This document shows, piece by piece, positions 1 to 8,569 of a stretch of 64,000 nucleotides of DNA. The DNA comes from FEN-1219 sp963817615 (GTDB lineage Bacteria > Pseudomonadota > Gammaproteobacteria > Steroidobacterales > Rariloculaceae), in the NCBI GenBank assembly GCA_963817615.1, contig CAWFPH010000003.1:558001-622000 (forward strand). Direction: 5' to 3'. Positions within the stretch are counted from its first letter, which is position 1, and every line of letters begins with the position of its first letter. The notes under the pieces were generated by a model. That model saw only the letters and a list, made by a program, of their open reading frames with translations, did not search any database and was not told where the DNA came from. A program made the position numbers and the translations under genes.

Positions 1-1
1 C

Positions 2-331
2 ACACTCGTCGTCGAGACCACGAATTTCACGGACAAGACGCCGTATCGCGGCTCGAGCGAGCACCTGAAGATGATCGAGCGCTTCACGCCGCTCGGTCCG
101 GATACGCTCGAATGGTCCGTCACGTTCGACGATCCGCATACGTGGACGCGGCCATGGACGTTTGCGATGAATCTCACGCACGACGAGGCAGAGCCGCTGT
201 TCGAGTACGCTTGCCACGAGGGCAACTACGGGCTGCGCAACGTGCTCTCGGCGGCGCGCGCGGAGGAAGCCGCCGCCAAGAAGGAAGGGGTACGGAACGG
301 CGCGGCTGGCACCCAGCCGAAGGCGGAGTAG
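2..331 (+). CDS. Conserved hypothetical protein, 3' end only
   Basis: The reading frame is open from the left edge and stops at a TAG, so only the last 109 residues are present. The visible part has ETTNF near the start, then a WTRPWT segment and a C-terminal FEYACHEGNYGLRNVL stretch followed by a charged, Ala-rich tail. I recognise this pattern from uncharacterised proteins common in Acidobacteria and environmental Proteobacteria, usually secreted, with no assigned function. The start and any signal peptide lie outside the window. An internal ATG at 71 is unlikely to be the start because the family-like sequence begins before it. Confidence 0.7.
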   Translation, partial: TLVVETTNFTDKTPYRGSSEHLKMIERFTPLGPDTLEWSVTFDDPHTWTRPWTFAMNLTHDEAEPLFEYACHEGNYGLRNVLSAARAEEAAAKKEGVRNGAAGTQPKAE

Positions 332-486
332 CGCGTCCGGCGCTCTGGCCGCGATCCCCGCGGCGGCGGGCCGCCTGCGTCGGCTCGCGGCGCAAACGGT
401 CATTTATTAGCGGCCACGACCAGCCCTTCGCGTGGACCGCGCACGCGCTGCGCGTGCAAGCCGTTGTTTCGCGTCGATTCGCCCGG

Positions 487-503
487 TTGGCACGGATCTG
501 GCA
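487..503 (+). promoter_or_regulatory. Possible sigma-54 (-24/-12) promoter
   Basis: TTGGCACGGATCTGGCA has GG and GC separated by ten bases, the spacing of RpoN promoters, about 50 bases before the start at 551. The -12 element (TGGCA rather than TTGCA) is imperfect and no enhancer site was identified, so this is weak. Confidence 0.25.
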
Positions 504-550
504 GAGGGCGAGAAACGAATTTGGGCCCGCTGCCCTCAGGGGAAGGAGCG

Positions 551-871
551 ATGAGAACAATCGGAACCGTGCTGCTGATTTGCCTGCTCGCTTGGCTCGG
601 CGTGACCGTGCTGCTGCCGCTCGTAGGTCTTGCGTTCGCGATCGCGATCCCGCTCGGCGGACTGGTGATTTGGGTGTTGCCGATCCTGATCATCGCGGCA
701 TCCGATCGGACTTCGGGTGCGGAGAAGGTTGCCTGGATTTTGGCGATCGTGTTCCTGTCGTGGTTCGCTTGGATTTTCTACATGCTGCTCGCGCCGATCA
801 GCGGCAGGCGCGGGGATGCTCGCCGCTACGACGACTACCGCTCGCCCTATCGACACTCTCGACATTATTGA
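551..871 (+). CDS. Small integral membrane protein, two to three TM segments
   Basis: A protein of 106 residues beginning MRTIGTVLLI. The ATG at 551 is chosen over an upstream in-frame start because GGAAGGAG sits directly before it and the membrane segment begins at once. Hydrophobic segments cover about residues 5-28, 32-48 and 58-78. The C-terminal tail is rich in Arg and Tyr (RRYDDYRSPYRH) and is probably cytoplasmic. The pattern resembles small inner-membrane proteins of the superinfection-immunity or PLD-nuclease-N type, but no diagnostic motif is present. Function unknown. It is followed after 11 bases by another small membrane protein. Confidence 0.65.
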   Translation: MRTIGTVLLICLLAWLGVTVLLPLVGLAFAIAIPLGGLVIWVLPILIIAASDRTSGAEKVAWILAIVFLSWFAWIFYMLLAPISGRRGDARRYDDYRSPYRHSRHY

Positions 872-882
872 GCGCCGGCACG

Positions 883-1251
883 ATGAAGATCCGTCTCAGC
901 CCGGGCGGTTGGTCCACGAAGTTGGTCGCGGCGATCCTCGTGCCCGTGCTGCTCGTGCTCGGGATCGCGGGTCTCGTCTTGCCGATCGTGCCGGGCCTGC
1001 TGTTCCTCGCGCTGGCGGCTTGGGCGATTGCCAAGCTGTTCCCGTCGGCCGAGCGTTGCTTTCGGAGAAGCCCGGCGGTCGGGAGCTTTCTGGATGCGAC
1101 GGATCGCTTCGCGGATCTGCCGATCGGCGCGAAGATCCGCCTGAGCCTGCTGCTCGCCGCACGCGCCGCGCTGCGCGCAGCCGGGGCGATCGCGGCATTC
1201 GGCAGCCGCCGCTTCAGGCACGGGCTCGCGTCGAACGGCTGGCGCCGCTAG
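883..1251 (+). CDS. DUF454 (YbaN)-like inner membrane protein
   Basis: A 122-residue protein starting MKIRLSPGGW. Residues about 14-50 form a hydrophobic hairpin carrying GLVLPIVPGLLFLALAAWA, which matches the core of the DUF454/YbaN family (LPxxPxxPFLLLAA). Family members are small inner-membrane proteins of unknown role. The C-terminal half is basic and partly hydrophobic. It lies 11 bases after the preceding membrane protein and is probably co-transcribed with it. It converges on the large glycosyltransferase gene encoded on the other strand, with only 17 bases between the stops. Confidence 0.6.
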   Translation: MKIRLSPGGWSTKLVAAILVPVLLVLGIAGLVLPIVPGLLFLALAAWAIAKLFPSAERCFRRSPAVGSFLDATDRFADLPIGAKIRLSLLLAARAALRAAGAIAAFGSRRFRHGLASNGWRR

Positions 1252-1268
1252 CGCGTCATTTGCGGGCC

Positions 1269-3128
1269 TTAAGGCTGGGAGATTCGAAACAGGCGCGCGT
1301 AAAGGTTGTCGCGACTGTCGTTGCCCGAGCGCCGGCGGATCGTATCGACCAACGTATAGCCGGCGGGCGGCTCGTCGCTCGCGAATAGCTCCTGAGCGAT
1401 AGGGCTTCCGGGCAGTAGCTTCGCGTTCTTGCCGTCGTAAGTGCTGAAGTTGCGGACGCGCACCAGCAGATACTTGATGTCCGGGCGTTCCGCGCGGATC
1501 TCCTCCGGAGACAGGCTCATCAGACGCGTGATCTCCTCGATGTGCTTCGCATCGTCCGCGCGCAGGATAAAGTTATTTGCGATCACGCTGCAGTCACTGT
1601 GGAAGAGTATCGCGCTGCCGTCGTCGGAATTCGCAAGCACCACGCCGGGATCCTTCGCACAAAGATCGTGCAGCTCGACGAACAACGGGAAAGCGCTTGC
1701 GTAATCCGGGTCGCCGGCCGGGGCGTACACGACGAACAAGCGGTCGCGTAAGCACGGCTGATACGCGAGCATCAAACAGGCGAACGTCACGACGAACGTC
1801 AGGCCGCGATGCCAGCGCAAGCGGCTGCGCAGCTCCTCGACCAGCACGAGGCCGCCGGTGATCAGGGCGAAGAACCCGTAGTACTGCAGACGCAGCTGAT
1901 CGAGCAGTAGCGCGAGACCGAACGCCGCGACCACGGCGTAGTACAGCCGCTCAGGCGCACGCTCGCGTACGACTCGATAGGCGTAATAGACGAGCAGCGG
2001 CGGCGCGAGCAGCAGCAGCCAGCTGTAGTGGCTCGCCGTCTCGAGCGGACCGAAGGTGCTCGTGAACAAGCGGTAAGGGCTCTCTGCTTCGACGATGTCG
2101 CCGAGGATCGAAAACTTCCCCGACAAGAATTCGGCTCCGCCGAGCAGCTGCGCGCCGAGCGGCACCACGAGCGCGGCCGACAGCGCAACTAGCCCGAGCA
2201 AGGTGGGCATCGAGCAACGGCGCCAGCCCATGTAAGCCATCGCTGCGGCCGTGCAGCAGGCAACGTAGAAATGGAACCACGAGAGTAGACCGAACGCGAA
2301 CATGCCGTGCCGATAGGGCGCAGACGGCAGTAGCACGAGCTGCGTTGCAGCGACTAGCGCAATGCCGAACGCGTACAGGGCCCGGGAGGCGGGTGCCCGC
2401 CCGCGCAACCACAGCAGGCAGACGCAACTGAGCGGCACGAGCTCGAGGATGAACAGACCGTTGTGGAACGCCTGGCTAAGACCGAGTGCGGCCCCTAAAC
2501 CGATTGCCCGGCGCGTGTCGTCCGGCTGCTTGAACCACCGCAGCCCGAGCCACGCGTTCAGCAGCACGAAAGTGTGCTCGATGTAATGGTGATCGATCAT
2601 GCCGACGCCGTGCAGAAGCTGAGTGAGCGGCGACAGCGCAAAGCACAGCATCGCTAGCGCGCTCATCTCGAGCGACAAGCCGATCTCTCGGGAAGCGGCC
2701 ATGAACAACGCCGCATTGACTGCGATCCAGGCGACCGGCACGTAAATGATGAATGCCATGGGATCGAGCGCCGGGTCGATCCAGAGCGCAACCTGTGTGG
2801 CCTTCGCCACGAGATAGTCGTATCCCCACGGCCATGCGATCCAGCTGCCGTCGGGGGCGTGCAGGTGCGTGTCGAACTCGTAGAAGCCGCGAGCGCCGAT
2901 CGCATCTAGAATTCGGCGGGCATGATAGAAGGAGTCGTTGCCTCGCGGCAGATACATCCCGCCGAGCCGCGCGGAGTCGCGCAGCAGCAGGGAGAAGAAC
3001 CCCGCAATCAGGGTAGCGCCGAGCCAAATCGCGAGCGACAGCACACGGTTTTGCGTATGTGCTGGATCCGCGGCGACCGCCTGTGCCGGCGAGGGGATCA
3101 GCGGTTTGTTGCCGGCCGTCGTATACAT
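1269..3128 (-). CDS. STT3/AglB-like multi-pass membrane glycosyltransferase
   Basis: A 619-residue polytopic membrane protein (GT-C type) with a short cytoplasmic N-terminus and about 11-13 TM segments. The first external loop carries NDSFYHARR at residues 64-72 and then FDTHLHAPDG, which aligns with the D-x-x-Y-x-x-R and FDP...PDG region of oligosaccharyltransferase STT3/PglB/AglB. MIDHHYIE at 177-184 matches the second conserved loop (DHH). The C-terminal WWDYG signature is replaced by SDDG at about 501-504 (VLANSDDGSAILFHSD). It probably transfers a lipid-linked sugar, but acceptor and donor are unknown. The ATG at 3128 was preferred because everything upstream is low-complexity Arg-rich sequence. 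Confidence 0.7.
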   Translation of the reverse strand: MYTTAGNKPLIPSPAQAVAADPAHTQNRVLSLAIWLGATLIAGFFSLLLRDSARLGGMYLPRGNDSFYHARRILDAIGARGFYEFDTHLHAPDGSWIAWPWGYDYLVAKATQVALWIDPALDPMAFIIYVPVAWIAVNAALFMAASREIGLSLEMSALAMLCFALSPLTQLLHGVGMIDHHYIEHTFVLLNAWLGLRWFKQPDDTRRAIGLGAALGLSQAFHNGLFILELVPLSCVCLLWLRGRAPASRALYAFGIALVAATQLVLLPSAPYRHGMFAFGLLSWFHFYVACCTAAAMAYMGWRRCSMPTLLGLVALSAALVVPLGAQLLGGAEFLSGKFSILGDIVEAESPYRLFTSTFGPLETASHYSWLLLLAPPLLVYYAYRVVRERAPERLYYAVVAAFGLALLLDQLRLQYYGFFALITGGLVLVEELRSRLRWHRGLTFVVTFACLMLAYQPCLRDRLFVVYAPAGDPDYASAFPLFVELHDLCAKDPGVVLANSDDGSAILFHSDCSVIANNFILRADDAKHIEEITRLMSLSPEEIRAERPDIKYLLVRVRNFSTYDGKNAKLLPGSPIAQELFASDEPPAGYTLVDTIRRRSGNDSRDNLYARLFRISQP

Positions 3129-3266
3129 GCAGAGGCATCCTAGCCGATCGGGACTGCGGGCAGGCGTGAAGGATGCACGCTTTGTATTCACTTCCCCGCC
3201 GCTCGGCTCGCTCGGAGCTGCGTGCCCCGGCCGCCGGTGGTAGATTCGACGCGGGAGGACACGCCT

Positions 3267-4412
3267 ATGAACCGCCAACGAGCGCTCCGCCTCGCCGCGA
3301 TGCTGCTGGCGCTGCCGGTCGCGGGCCGCGCGGCCGCGCAGGCCGCCCCCATCCAAGCGCCACCCGCCGTGGCCTCGCCAGAAATTGCGCCGAGCGGCGA
3401 CGTCACGCTGCGAGTGCGAGCGCCGCGAGCCGAAAAGGTCGACCTCGTGAGCGGCGGCGATATCCCGGGTGTGCCGAATGAGGGCCTCCCGCTTGCGAAC
3501 AACGGGGACGGCGTTTGGGAGGTCGTTCTACCGAAGCTCGCGTCGGGCGCATATCGCTACCGGTTCAACGTCGACGGCGTTCCGACGAACGACCCGAATA
3601 ACCCGCAAGTCAGTCAATCGAACGGCAACGCTTGGAGCCTGTTCTACGTGCCCGGCGCCAAGTTCATGGACGAGCGGCAGGTGCGGCACGGGGCGGTCGC
3701 CGCAGTCCACTACTATTCGACGGCGCTCGGCCGCGCGCGCCGAATGCACGTCTACACGCCCCCCGGTTACGAGCGCGGGCGCGACAGCTATCCCGTTTTC
3801 TATCTCCTGCACGGCGCATTCGATAGTGACGACTCCTGGTCCACGGTGGGACGTGCGGGCTTCATCATCGATAATCTGATCGCGGACGGTTCCGCGAAGC
3901 CGATGATCGTGGTGATGCCCGATGGTCACACGAGCCGCTTCACGCCCGGAGCGCGACGGCCGCTCGACATCGCGGACTTCGTGCGCGATTTCGCGACGGA
4001 CATCAAGCCGTACGTGGAGGCGCACTACCGCGTGCGCACGGATCGGCGCTCGACGGCGATCGCGGGTTTGTCGATGGGCGGCGCGCAGACGCTCGACATC
4101 GCGTTCGGTCATCTCGACGAATACGCTTACGTCGGGGTCTTCAGCTCCGGCGTCTTTGACGTTCGCGACAGCCCGCAATGGGAAGACGCGCACCGCGAGC
4201 AGCTCGACGACGCCGCCCTCAAGCGAGGTCTCGAGCTCGTCTGGTTCTCGACGGGGCGCGACGACTTTCTCCTCGACACCACGGCGGCAACCGTCGCGAT
4301 GCTCGAGCGCCACGGCTTCGACGTCACCTACGAGCCGTCGGCGGGCGCCCATACGTGGATCAACTGGCGCGAATATCTCGACAAATTCGCGCCGCAGCTG
4401 TTTCGAAAATAG
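3267..4412 (+). CDS. Secreted esterase, feruloyl-esterase/esterase D type
   Basis: A 381-residue protein with a signal peptide (residues 1-25, ending AAAQA). An N-terminal E-set/CBM48-like domain (about 40-128) carries GAYRYRFNVDG. An alpha/beta-hydrolase domain follows. The nucleophile is Ser269 in GLSMGG, the likely acid Asp332 or Asp333 in STGRDDF, and the catalytic His362 in GAHTWINWREYL. This arrangement is typical of bacterial esterases related to feruloyl and acetylxylan esterases that release ester-linked groups from plant polysaccharides. The exact substrate cannot be read from sequence. Start at the ATG before MNRQRAL, where the signal peptide begins. Confidence 0.85.
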   Translation: MNRQRALRLAAMLLALPVAGRAAAQAAPIQAPPAVASPEIAPSGDVTLRVRAPRAEKVDLVSGGDIPGVPNEGLPLANNGDGVWEVVLPKLASGAYRYRFNVDGVPTNDPNNPQVSQSNGNAWSLFYVPGAKFMDERQVRHGAVAAVHYYSTALGRARRMHVYTPPGYERGRDSYPVFYLLHGAFDSDDSWSTVGRAGFIIDNLIADGSAKPMIVVMPDGHTSRFTPGARRPLDIADFVRDFATDIKPYVEAHYRVRTDRRSTAIAGLSMGGAQTLDIAFGHLDEYAYVGVFSSGVFDVRDSPQWEDAHREQLDDAALKRGLELVWFSTGRDDFLLDTTAATVAMLERHGFDVTYEPSAGAHTWINWREYLDKFAPQLFRK

Positions 4413-4427
4413 CGCCGCATGCGGCGC
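4412..4427. repeat. Perfect 16-bp palindrome between convergent genes
   Basis: GCGCCGCATGCGGCGC is self-complementary, can fold as a 6-bp stem with a four-base loop, and begins at the last base of the esterase stop codon. There is no T tract, so a terminator role is uncertain. Confidence 0.35.
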
Positions 4428-4458
4428 CGGCGCAGAGCGCTGGGCTGCCGGTCGGGTG

Positions 4459-5733
4459 TCACGGCGTGGCGGTGTCGGGATAGTAGCGTAATGCGATAGG
4501 GGATCTGCGTTCGATTTGTCCATTCGTGATCCGCGGCCTGAAGTGGCTGGCCGCGATCAGATGCACTAGACCCTTCTTCGCCTCGCGTGACGCATTCTTC
4601 GAGCCGTCGATGCGAATGTGTCTCGCATCACCGAGCAGGTCCACGTCGAACCTCACGTCGATGTAGACGTCCGAGCTCGACGTCGGGCGGGACACGAGCG
4701 GATTCGGCTGGAACGTCGGCAGCACGACCGGCACGTCCGGCGAGAAGATCCGCGCGATGGCTTCAGGCGGTACGTTTTTCCTTTCGAGCAGCGCGTATGA
4801 GCCCTCGTACACCTCGACCGCCGGCGCATAGTGTCGGAACAAGAGATCCCAGTCGGCCATCTGAATGGCCATTTCGACCTTGTCGAGCCAAGACGTGTTG
4901 GTTGCGGCGTTGTAGGCGATGAGGCGCGCGTAGCTTTGGCGGCCGAGCTCGTACACGTGGTATTCATACCCGCTGTGTATGAGCCCTGTCTCGATCTCGT
5001 GCAGCTCTTGGCTCGAGTACATGCCGTGTTTCGCTAGCACGCGGATGGCGGCCAGGTAGTTGTGCCAGGCGTCCGTCAGAATGGACCGAATCACGACGTT
5101 GCGGCTGCCCGCAGTGCAGCTCGTCGCCTCGCTGAGCGCCGCACTGAATTGCGGACCGTTGCGGCCGCCGGGTGTGTAGTAGCAGCCGAGCACGATCTCG
5201 GGTGGATACTCTCCGGCGACATAACGGCGGAGCACGTTCATCCGGCGATCGCCGATGCCGCGGAAGATGTCCGCGACCCGCAGGTCGTCGGAGTTCCGCT
5301 TCGCAAGCGCGAGCAGCTGCTGCTCGACGTTCCACGCGGCCGCCGCGTTGCCGCCCGCCTCGTCGGCGCGGATCGATGCGCGCAGCAGCGGCGCCTGATC
5401 GAGCGAATATAGGCCGCGGTTCACACGGACGATTTGAAGCGCTTGATCGAGCGTCGCAAGCGCGAGGCCGTGATCCCCGGATCCTTCATAGATCTCGGCG
5501 AGCGCCGACAACGGATCGAGCAAATCGATGGAGTAGGGGCCGTCCGTGGATTCCGACTCGCCGATTCTCTCGACGAGCTGCTGCTCGACCTCGGCGCCGC
5601 TCACGCTCGGCTTCGGCTGCGACGACACCGCGCAAGGCGTCGCGGCGATCGTGAGCGCCCACGCTCCGATCGCGACCTTCGGCAGCCGACGTCGCTCGAG
5701 CGAGAGCATCGGTTTCTCCGAGTTCGCGAGCAC
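4459..5733 (-). CDS. Secreted TPR-like protein with TonB-C-like C-terminus
   Basis: A 424-residue exported protein with a hydrophobic signal after a basic stretch (RRRLPKVAIGAWALTIAATP). The middle is helical and TPR-like (ALAEIYEGSGDHGLALATLDQAL). The C-terminal about 80 residues (YIDVRFDVDLLGDARHI and later HFRPRITNGQ) resemble the TonB C-terminal fold that follows helical repeats in many proteobacterial proteins. The start is a GTG at 5733 preceded by GAGGAG at good spacing. Molecular function is unknown; a periplasmic scaffold is a reasonable inference. Confidence 0.6.
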   Translation of the reverse strand: MLANSEKPMLSLERRRLPKVAIGAWALTIAATPCAVSSQPKPSVSGAEVEQQLVERIGESESTDGPYSIDLLDPLSALAEIYEGSGDHGLALATLDQALQIVRVNRGLYSLDQAPLLRASIRADEAGGNAAAAWNVEQQLLALAKRNSDDLRVADIFRGIGDRRMNVLRRYVAGEYPPEIVLGCYYTPGGRNGPQFSAALSEATSCTAGSRNVVIRSILTDAWHNYLAAIRVLAKHGMYSSQELHEIETGLIHSGYEYHVYELGRQSYARLIAYNAATNTSWLDKVEMAIQMADWDLLFRHYAPAVEVYEGSYALLERKNVPPEAIARIFSPDVPVVLPTFQPNPLVSRPTSSSDVYIDVRFDVDLLGDARHIRIDGSKNASREAKKGLVHLIAASHFRPRITNGQIERRSPIALRYYPDTATP

Positions 5734-6120
5734 GGTATCTCCTCGTGCCCTGACGATTCGAATATAGCACCGGTTTCCGGTGGCGAAAGTCCGGCGTGCG
5801 GCAGGATCGCCGGCGAGCTGCGAGGCCGAGCGCTTGCGGCAACCCGACGACGCGCGTTTGGCGCGACGACGACGATCGAGTCAGCGACGCATGAAGGCGC
5901 GGCGACCGTTATGTCGCGCGACGGCGGTGCGCGCAGCGAGCACCGGAGCGTTCGACCCGAAGATTCGCGAAGAGCTGCGCCCCGCCGGTCGGATTCCGCT
6001 TAAACTAGCCGTCGGGTTCGTGTGCGCGCACCAACCCGAGCAGGGGGGAGCGGGCTTTATGACAGTGTCCCGGTTGGGTTCGCGTCGGTCGAGCGGCAGA
6101 CGATCTCTCGGAAGGTCGCG
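5734..6120. other. Intergenic region, no gene recognised
   Basis: About 390 bases between two divergent genes. It contains a small inverted repeat (CACCGG/CCGGTG near 5770-5785) and must hold promoters for both neighbours, but I see no clear -35/-10 pair. Open frames here are Arg-rich and look non-coding. Confidence 0.5.
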
Positions 6121-8556
6121 ATGAGGCGCGGCGCGAAATGGCTCGCCGTGGGCTCGGCGGTCGGCGTGGCGGTTGCGGGTGCCGCGCTCGCGCTGCACGT
6201 AGAGCGCCGGCACGAGCAAGAACAGTGGGGGATGTTCCGCCACTATTGCACGGACTGCCACAACAAAGACGACTTCGCCGGCGGGATCTCCTTCCAAGGG
6301 CTGCTTCCGGGTTCGGTCGCCGCGCATCCGGAGATGTTCGAAGCGGCCGTCCGCAAGCTCCGCGGGCACCTGATGCCGCCGCCGGGCAATCCGCAGCCAC
6401 CGCCGCGAGACGTCGACGGCATGATCGCGTTCCTCGAGCAATCGATCGACCGCGGCACCGAGCAGCCGACGATCGGCTATGTGCCGGCGCAGCGGTTGAG
6501 CCGCAGCGAGTACGCGAATGCCGTGAAGGACCTGCTCGGCGTCGACGTCGATCCGGCCGAGTACCTGCCGCCCGAGATCGCGGTCAAGGGCTTCACGAAC
6601 ATCGCGGCTGCGCTCAGCGTTTCACCGGCCTATGTCGAGCAGTACGTCGACCTCGCGCGAACCGTTGCGCATCTCGCAGTCGGCGAGCCGAAGCCGAAGG
6701 TCGCAACGGCGTTCTTCCCGGCGCCGACCGCGGATCAGGACGGCTACGTCGCCGGCATGCCACTCGGCACGCGCGGCGGCATGAAGGCGAAGCACACGTT
6801 TCCCGCCGACGGCGAGTACCGTCTCACGATCACGAACTTGGGCGCCGGGCTCTACCCGCGGGCGCTCGAGACGCGCCACACGCTCGTCGTGCTCGTCGAT
6901 CGCCATGAGCAGTGGCGCGGGGACATCGGCGGCCCCGAGGACCTTGCCTTCATGGACCGCGGCGGCGCTCCGGCGCGTGAAGCGATCATGAAACGCTTCG
7001 CGGACATTCCGATTCAGGTCAAGGCCGGCGAGCACGAAGTTGCGGTGACGTTCATCGAGCGCTCGCGCGCGTCGAGCGACGAGCAGATCTCGACGTTCGC
7101 GCCGCAGCGCACGTTCAGCTTTACGGGCGAGGAGCGCGTGCCGGCCCTGATCGGCGGCATCAACCTCATCGGACCGTACGATTCGCACGGCTTGTCGACG
7201 ACCGCGAGTCGCAAGAAGCTGTTCGTCTGCGAGCCCGAGGTGCCCGATCGAGAGCGAGCCTGTGCCGTCGAGATCGCATCGAAGCTCGCGCGCCGCGCGT
7301 TCCGGCGGCCCGTCACGCAAGCGGACGTCGATAGGCTGATGCCGTTCTTCGAGGAAGGTCGCAAGGGCGCCGGCGGCTTCGACGAAGGCGTCGAGCTCCT
7401 GGTCACGGCCGTGCTCGCGAGCCCCGATTTCCTGTACCGGGCGATTGCGCCGCGCAGCGGCGGCGGCAAGGACGCCTATGCGTTGAACGATCTCGAGCTT
7501 GCCTCGCGCCTTTCGTTCTTCTTATGGGGCGACGGGCCGGACGACGCGCTTCTCGATCTCGCGACGGCCGGGAGGCTCTCTCGACCCGCGGAGCTCGATG
7601 CGCAGGTCGAGCGGATGCTGAAAGATCCGCGCGCGGCGGTGCTCGTGAATGAGTTCGCGATGCGCTGGCTGACCGTCGACGATCTCAACGCCGTGCAGCC
7701 GGACAAGAATCTCTATCCCGAGTTCACGGACGATCTTCGCCGCGACTTCTCGGAGGAGATCACGCTGTTCCTCGGCAGCGTCCTGCTCGACGACCAGGAC
7801 GTGCGCACGCTGCTCATGGCCAACTACACCTTTCTGAACGAGCGGCTCGCGCGCCACTACGGCGTGCCGAACGTAATCGGCGCGCAGTTTCGGCGCGTCG
7901 TGCTCGACGATCCACGCCGCTTCGGGCTTCTCGGCAAGGGCGCCGTGCTGCTGCGCACCTCGTACGGCGATCGCACGTCCCCCGTGCTGCGCGGGGCATG
8001 GGTGCTCGACAAGTTGATGGGCACCCCGCCGACGCCGCCGCCGCCCGGCGTGGACACGAACCTCACGCAGGCCGCCGGCGAGAAGCCGAAGACGCTGCGC
8101 GCGCGGCTCGAGCAGCATCGGTCGAGCCCCACTTGCAAGGCGTGCCACGGCGTCATCGATCCGTACGGACTCGCGCTCGAGAACTTTACGGTCACCGGCC
8201 GCTGGCGCGACCGGGATCAGGAGGCGGATGCGCCGATCGACGCGAGCACCGTGCTCGCGGGCGGCCAAGCCGTGAACGGACCGGTGCAGCTTCGGGCTGC
8301 GCTGCTCGAGCGGCCCGATCAATTCGTGCAGGCGTTCACTCAGAAGCTCATGATGTACGCGCTCGGGCGAGAGCTCGAGTACTACGACATGCCGCAAGTG
8401 CGCGAGATCGTGCGCACGGCGGCGGCGCACGATTACCGGTTTTCGGCGATCGTAAGCGGGATCGTGCACAGCGACGCGTTTCGCATGCAGCCGGTGGTCG
8501 AGAACGAGCCGGGCACCGTGCAGGCCTCGACGCGCACGGCCGGATCGACTCGTTAG
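6121..8556 (+). CDS. DUF1592/1588/1585-type diheme cytochrome protein (module A)
   Basis: An 811-residue exported protein with one N-terminal hydrophobic segment (8-26). Heme motif CTDCH lies at 43-47, followed by the pattern of planctomycete-type cytochrome proteins: DUF1587 (LSRSEYANAVKDLLGVD), a beta-rich DUF1592-1595 region, DUF1588 (ANYTFLNERLARHYGV) and DUF1585 at the end. A second heme motif CKACH is at about 672-676. Both hemes would lie in the periplasm. Members are usually paired with DUF1552 or DUF1501 proteins; substrates are unknown. The ATG follows GGAAGG. First gene of an operon-like run with the DUF1552, MBL, ankyrin and CMD genes. Confidence 0.85.
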   Translation: MRRGAKWLAVGSAVGVAVAGAALALHVERRHEQEQWGMFRHYCTDCHNKDDFAGGISFQGLLPGSVAAHPEMFEAAVRKLRGHLMPPPGNPQPPPRDVDGMIAFLEQSIDRGTEQPTIGYVPAQRLSRSEYANAVKDLLGVDVDPAEYLPPEIAVKGFTNIAAALSVSPAYVEQYVDLARTVAHLAVGEPKPKVATAFFPAPTADQDGYVAGMPLGTRGGMKAKHTFPADGEYRLTITNLGAGLYPRALETRHTLVVLVDRHEQWRGDIGGPEDLAFMDRGGAPAREAIMKRFADIPIQVKAGEHEVAVTFIERSRASSDEQISTFAPQRTFSFTGEERVPALIGGINLIGPYDSHGLSTTASRKKLFVCEPEVPDRERACAVEIASKLARRAFRRPVTQADVDRLMPFFEEGRKGAGGFDEGVELLVTAVLASPDFLYRAIAPRSGGGKDAYALNDLELASRLSFFLWGDGPDDALLDLATAGRLSRPAELDAQVERMLKDPRAAVLVNEFAMRWLTVDDLNAVQPDKNLYPEFTDDLRRDFSEEITLFLGSVLLDDQDVRTLLMANYTFLNERLARHYGVPNVIGAQFRRVVLDDPRRFGLLGKGAVLLRTSYGDRTSPVLRGAWVLDKLMGTPPTPPPPGVDTNLTQAAGEKPKTLRARLEQHRSSPTCKACHGVIDPYGLALENFTVTGRWRDRDQEADAPIDASTVLAGGQAVNGPVQLRAALLERPDQFVQAFTQKLMMYALGRELEYYDMPQVREIVRTAAAHDYRFSAIVSGIVHSDAFRMQPVVENEPGTVQASTRTAGSTR

Positions 8557-8569
8557 GAGGATTAGCGCG

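Noticed and set aside
464..550. Earlier in-frame start for the membrane protein at 551
   Set aside because: The extension is Gly/Arg-rich, and the best ribosome site stands directly before 551.
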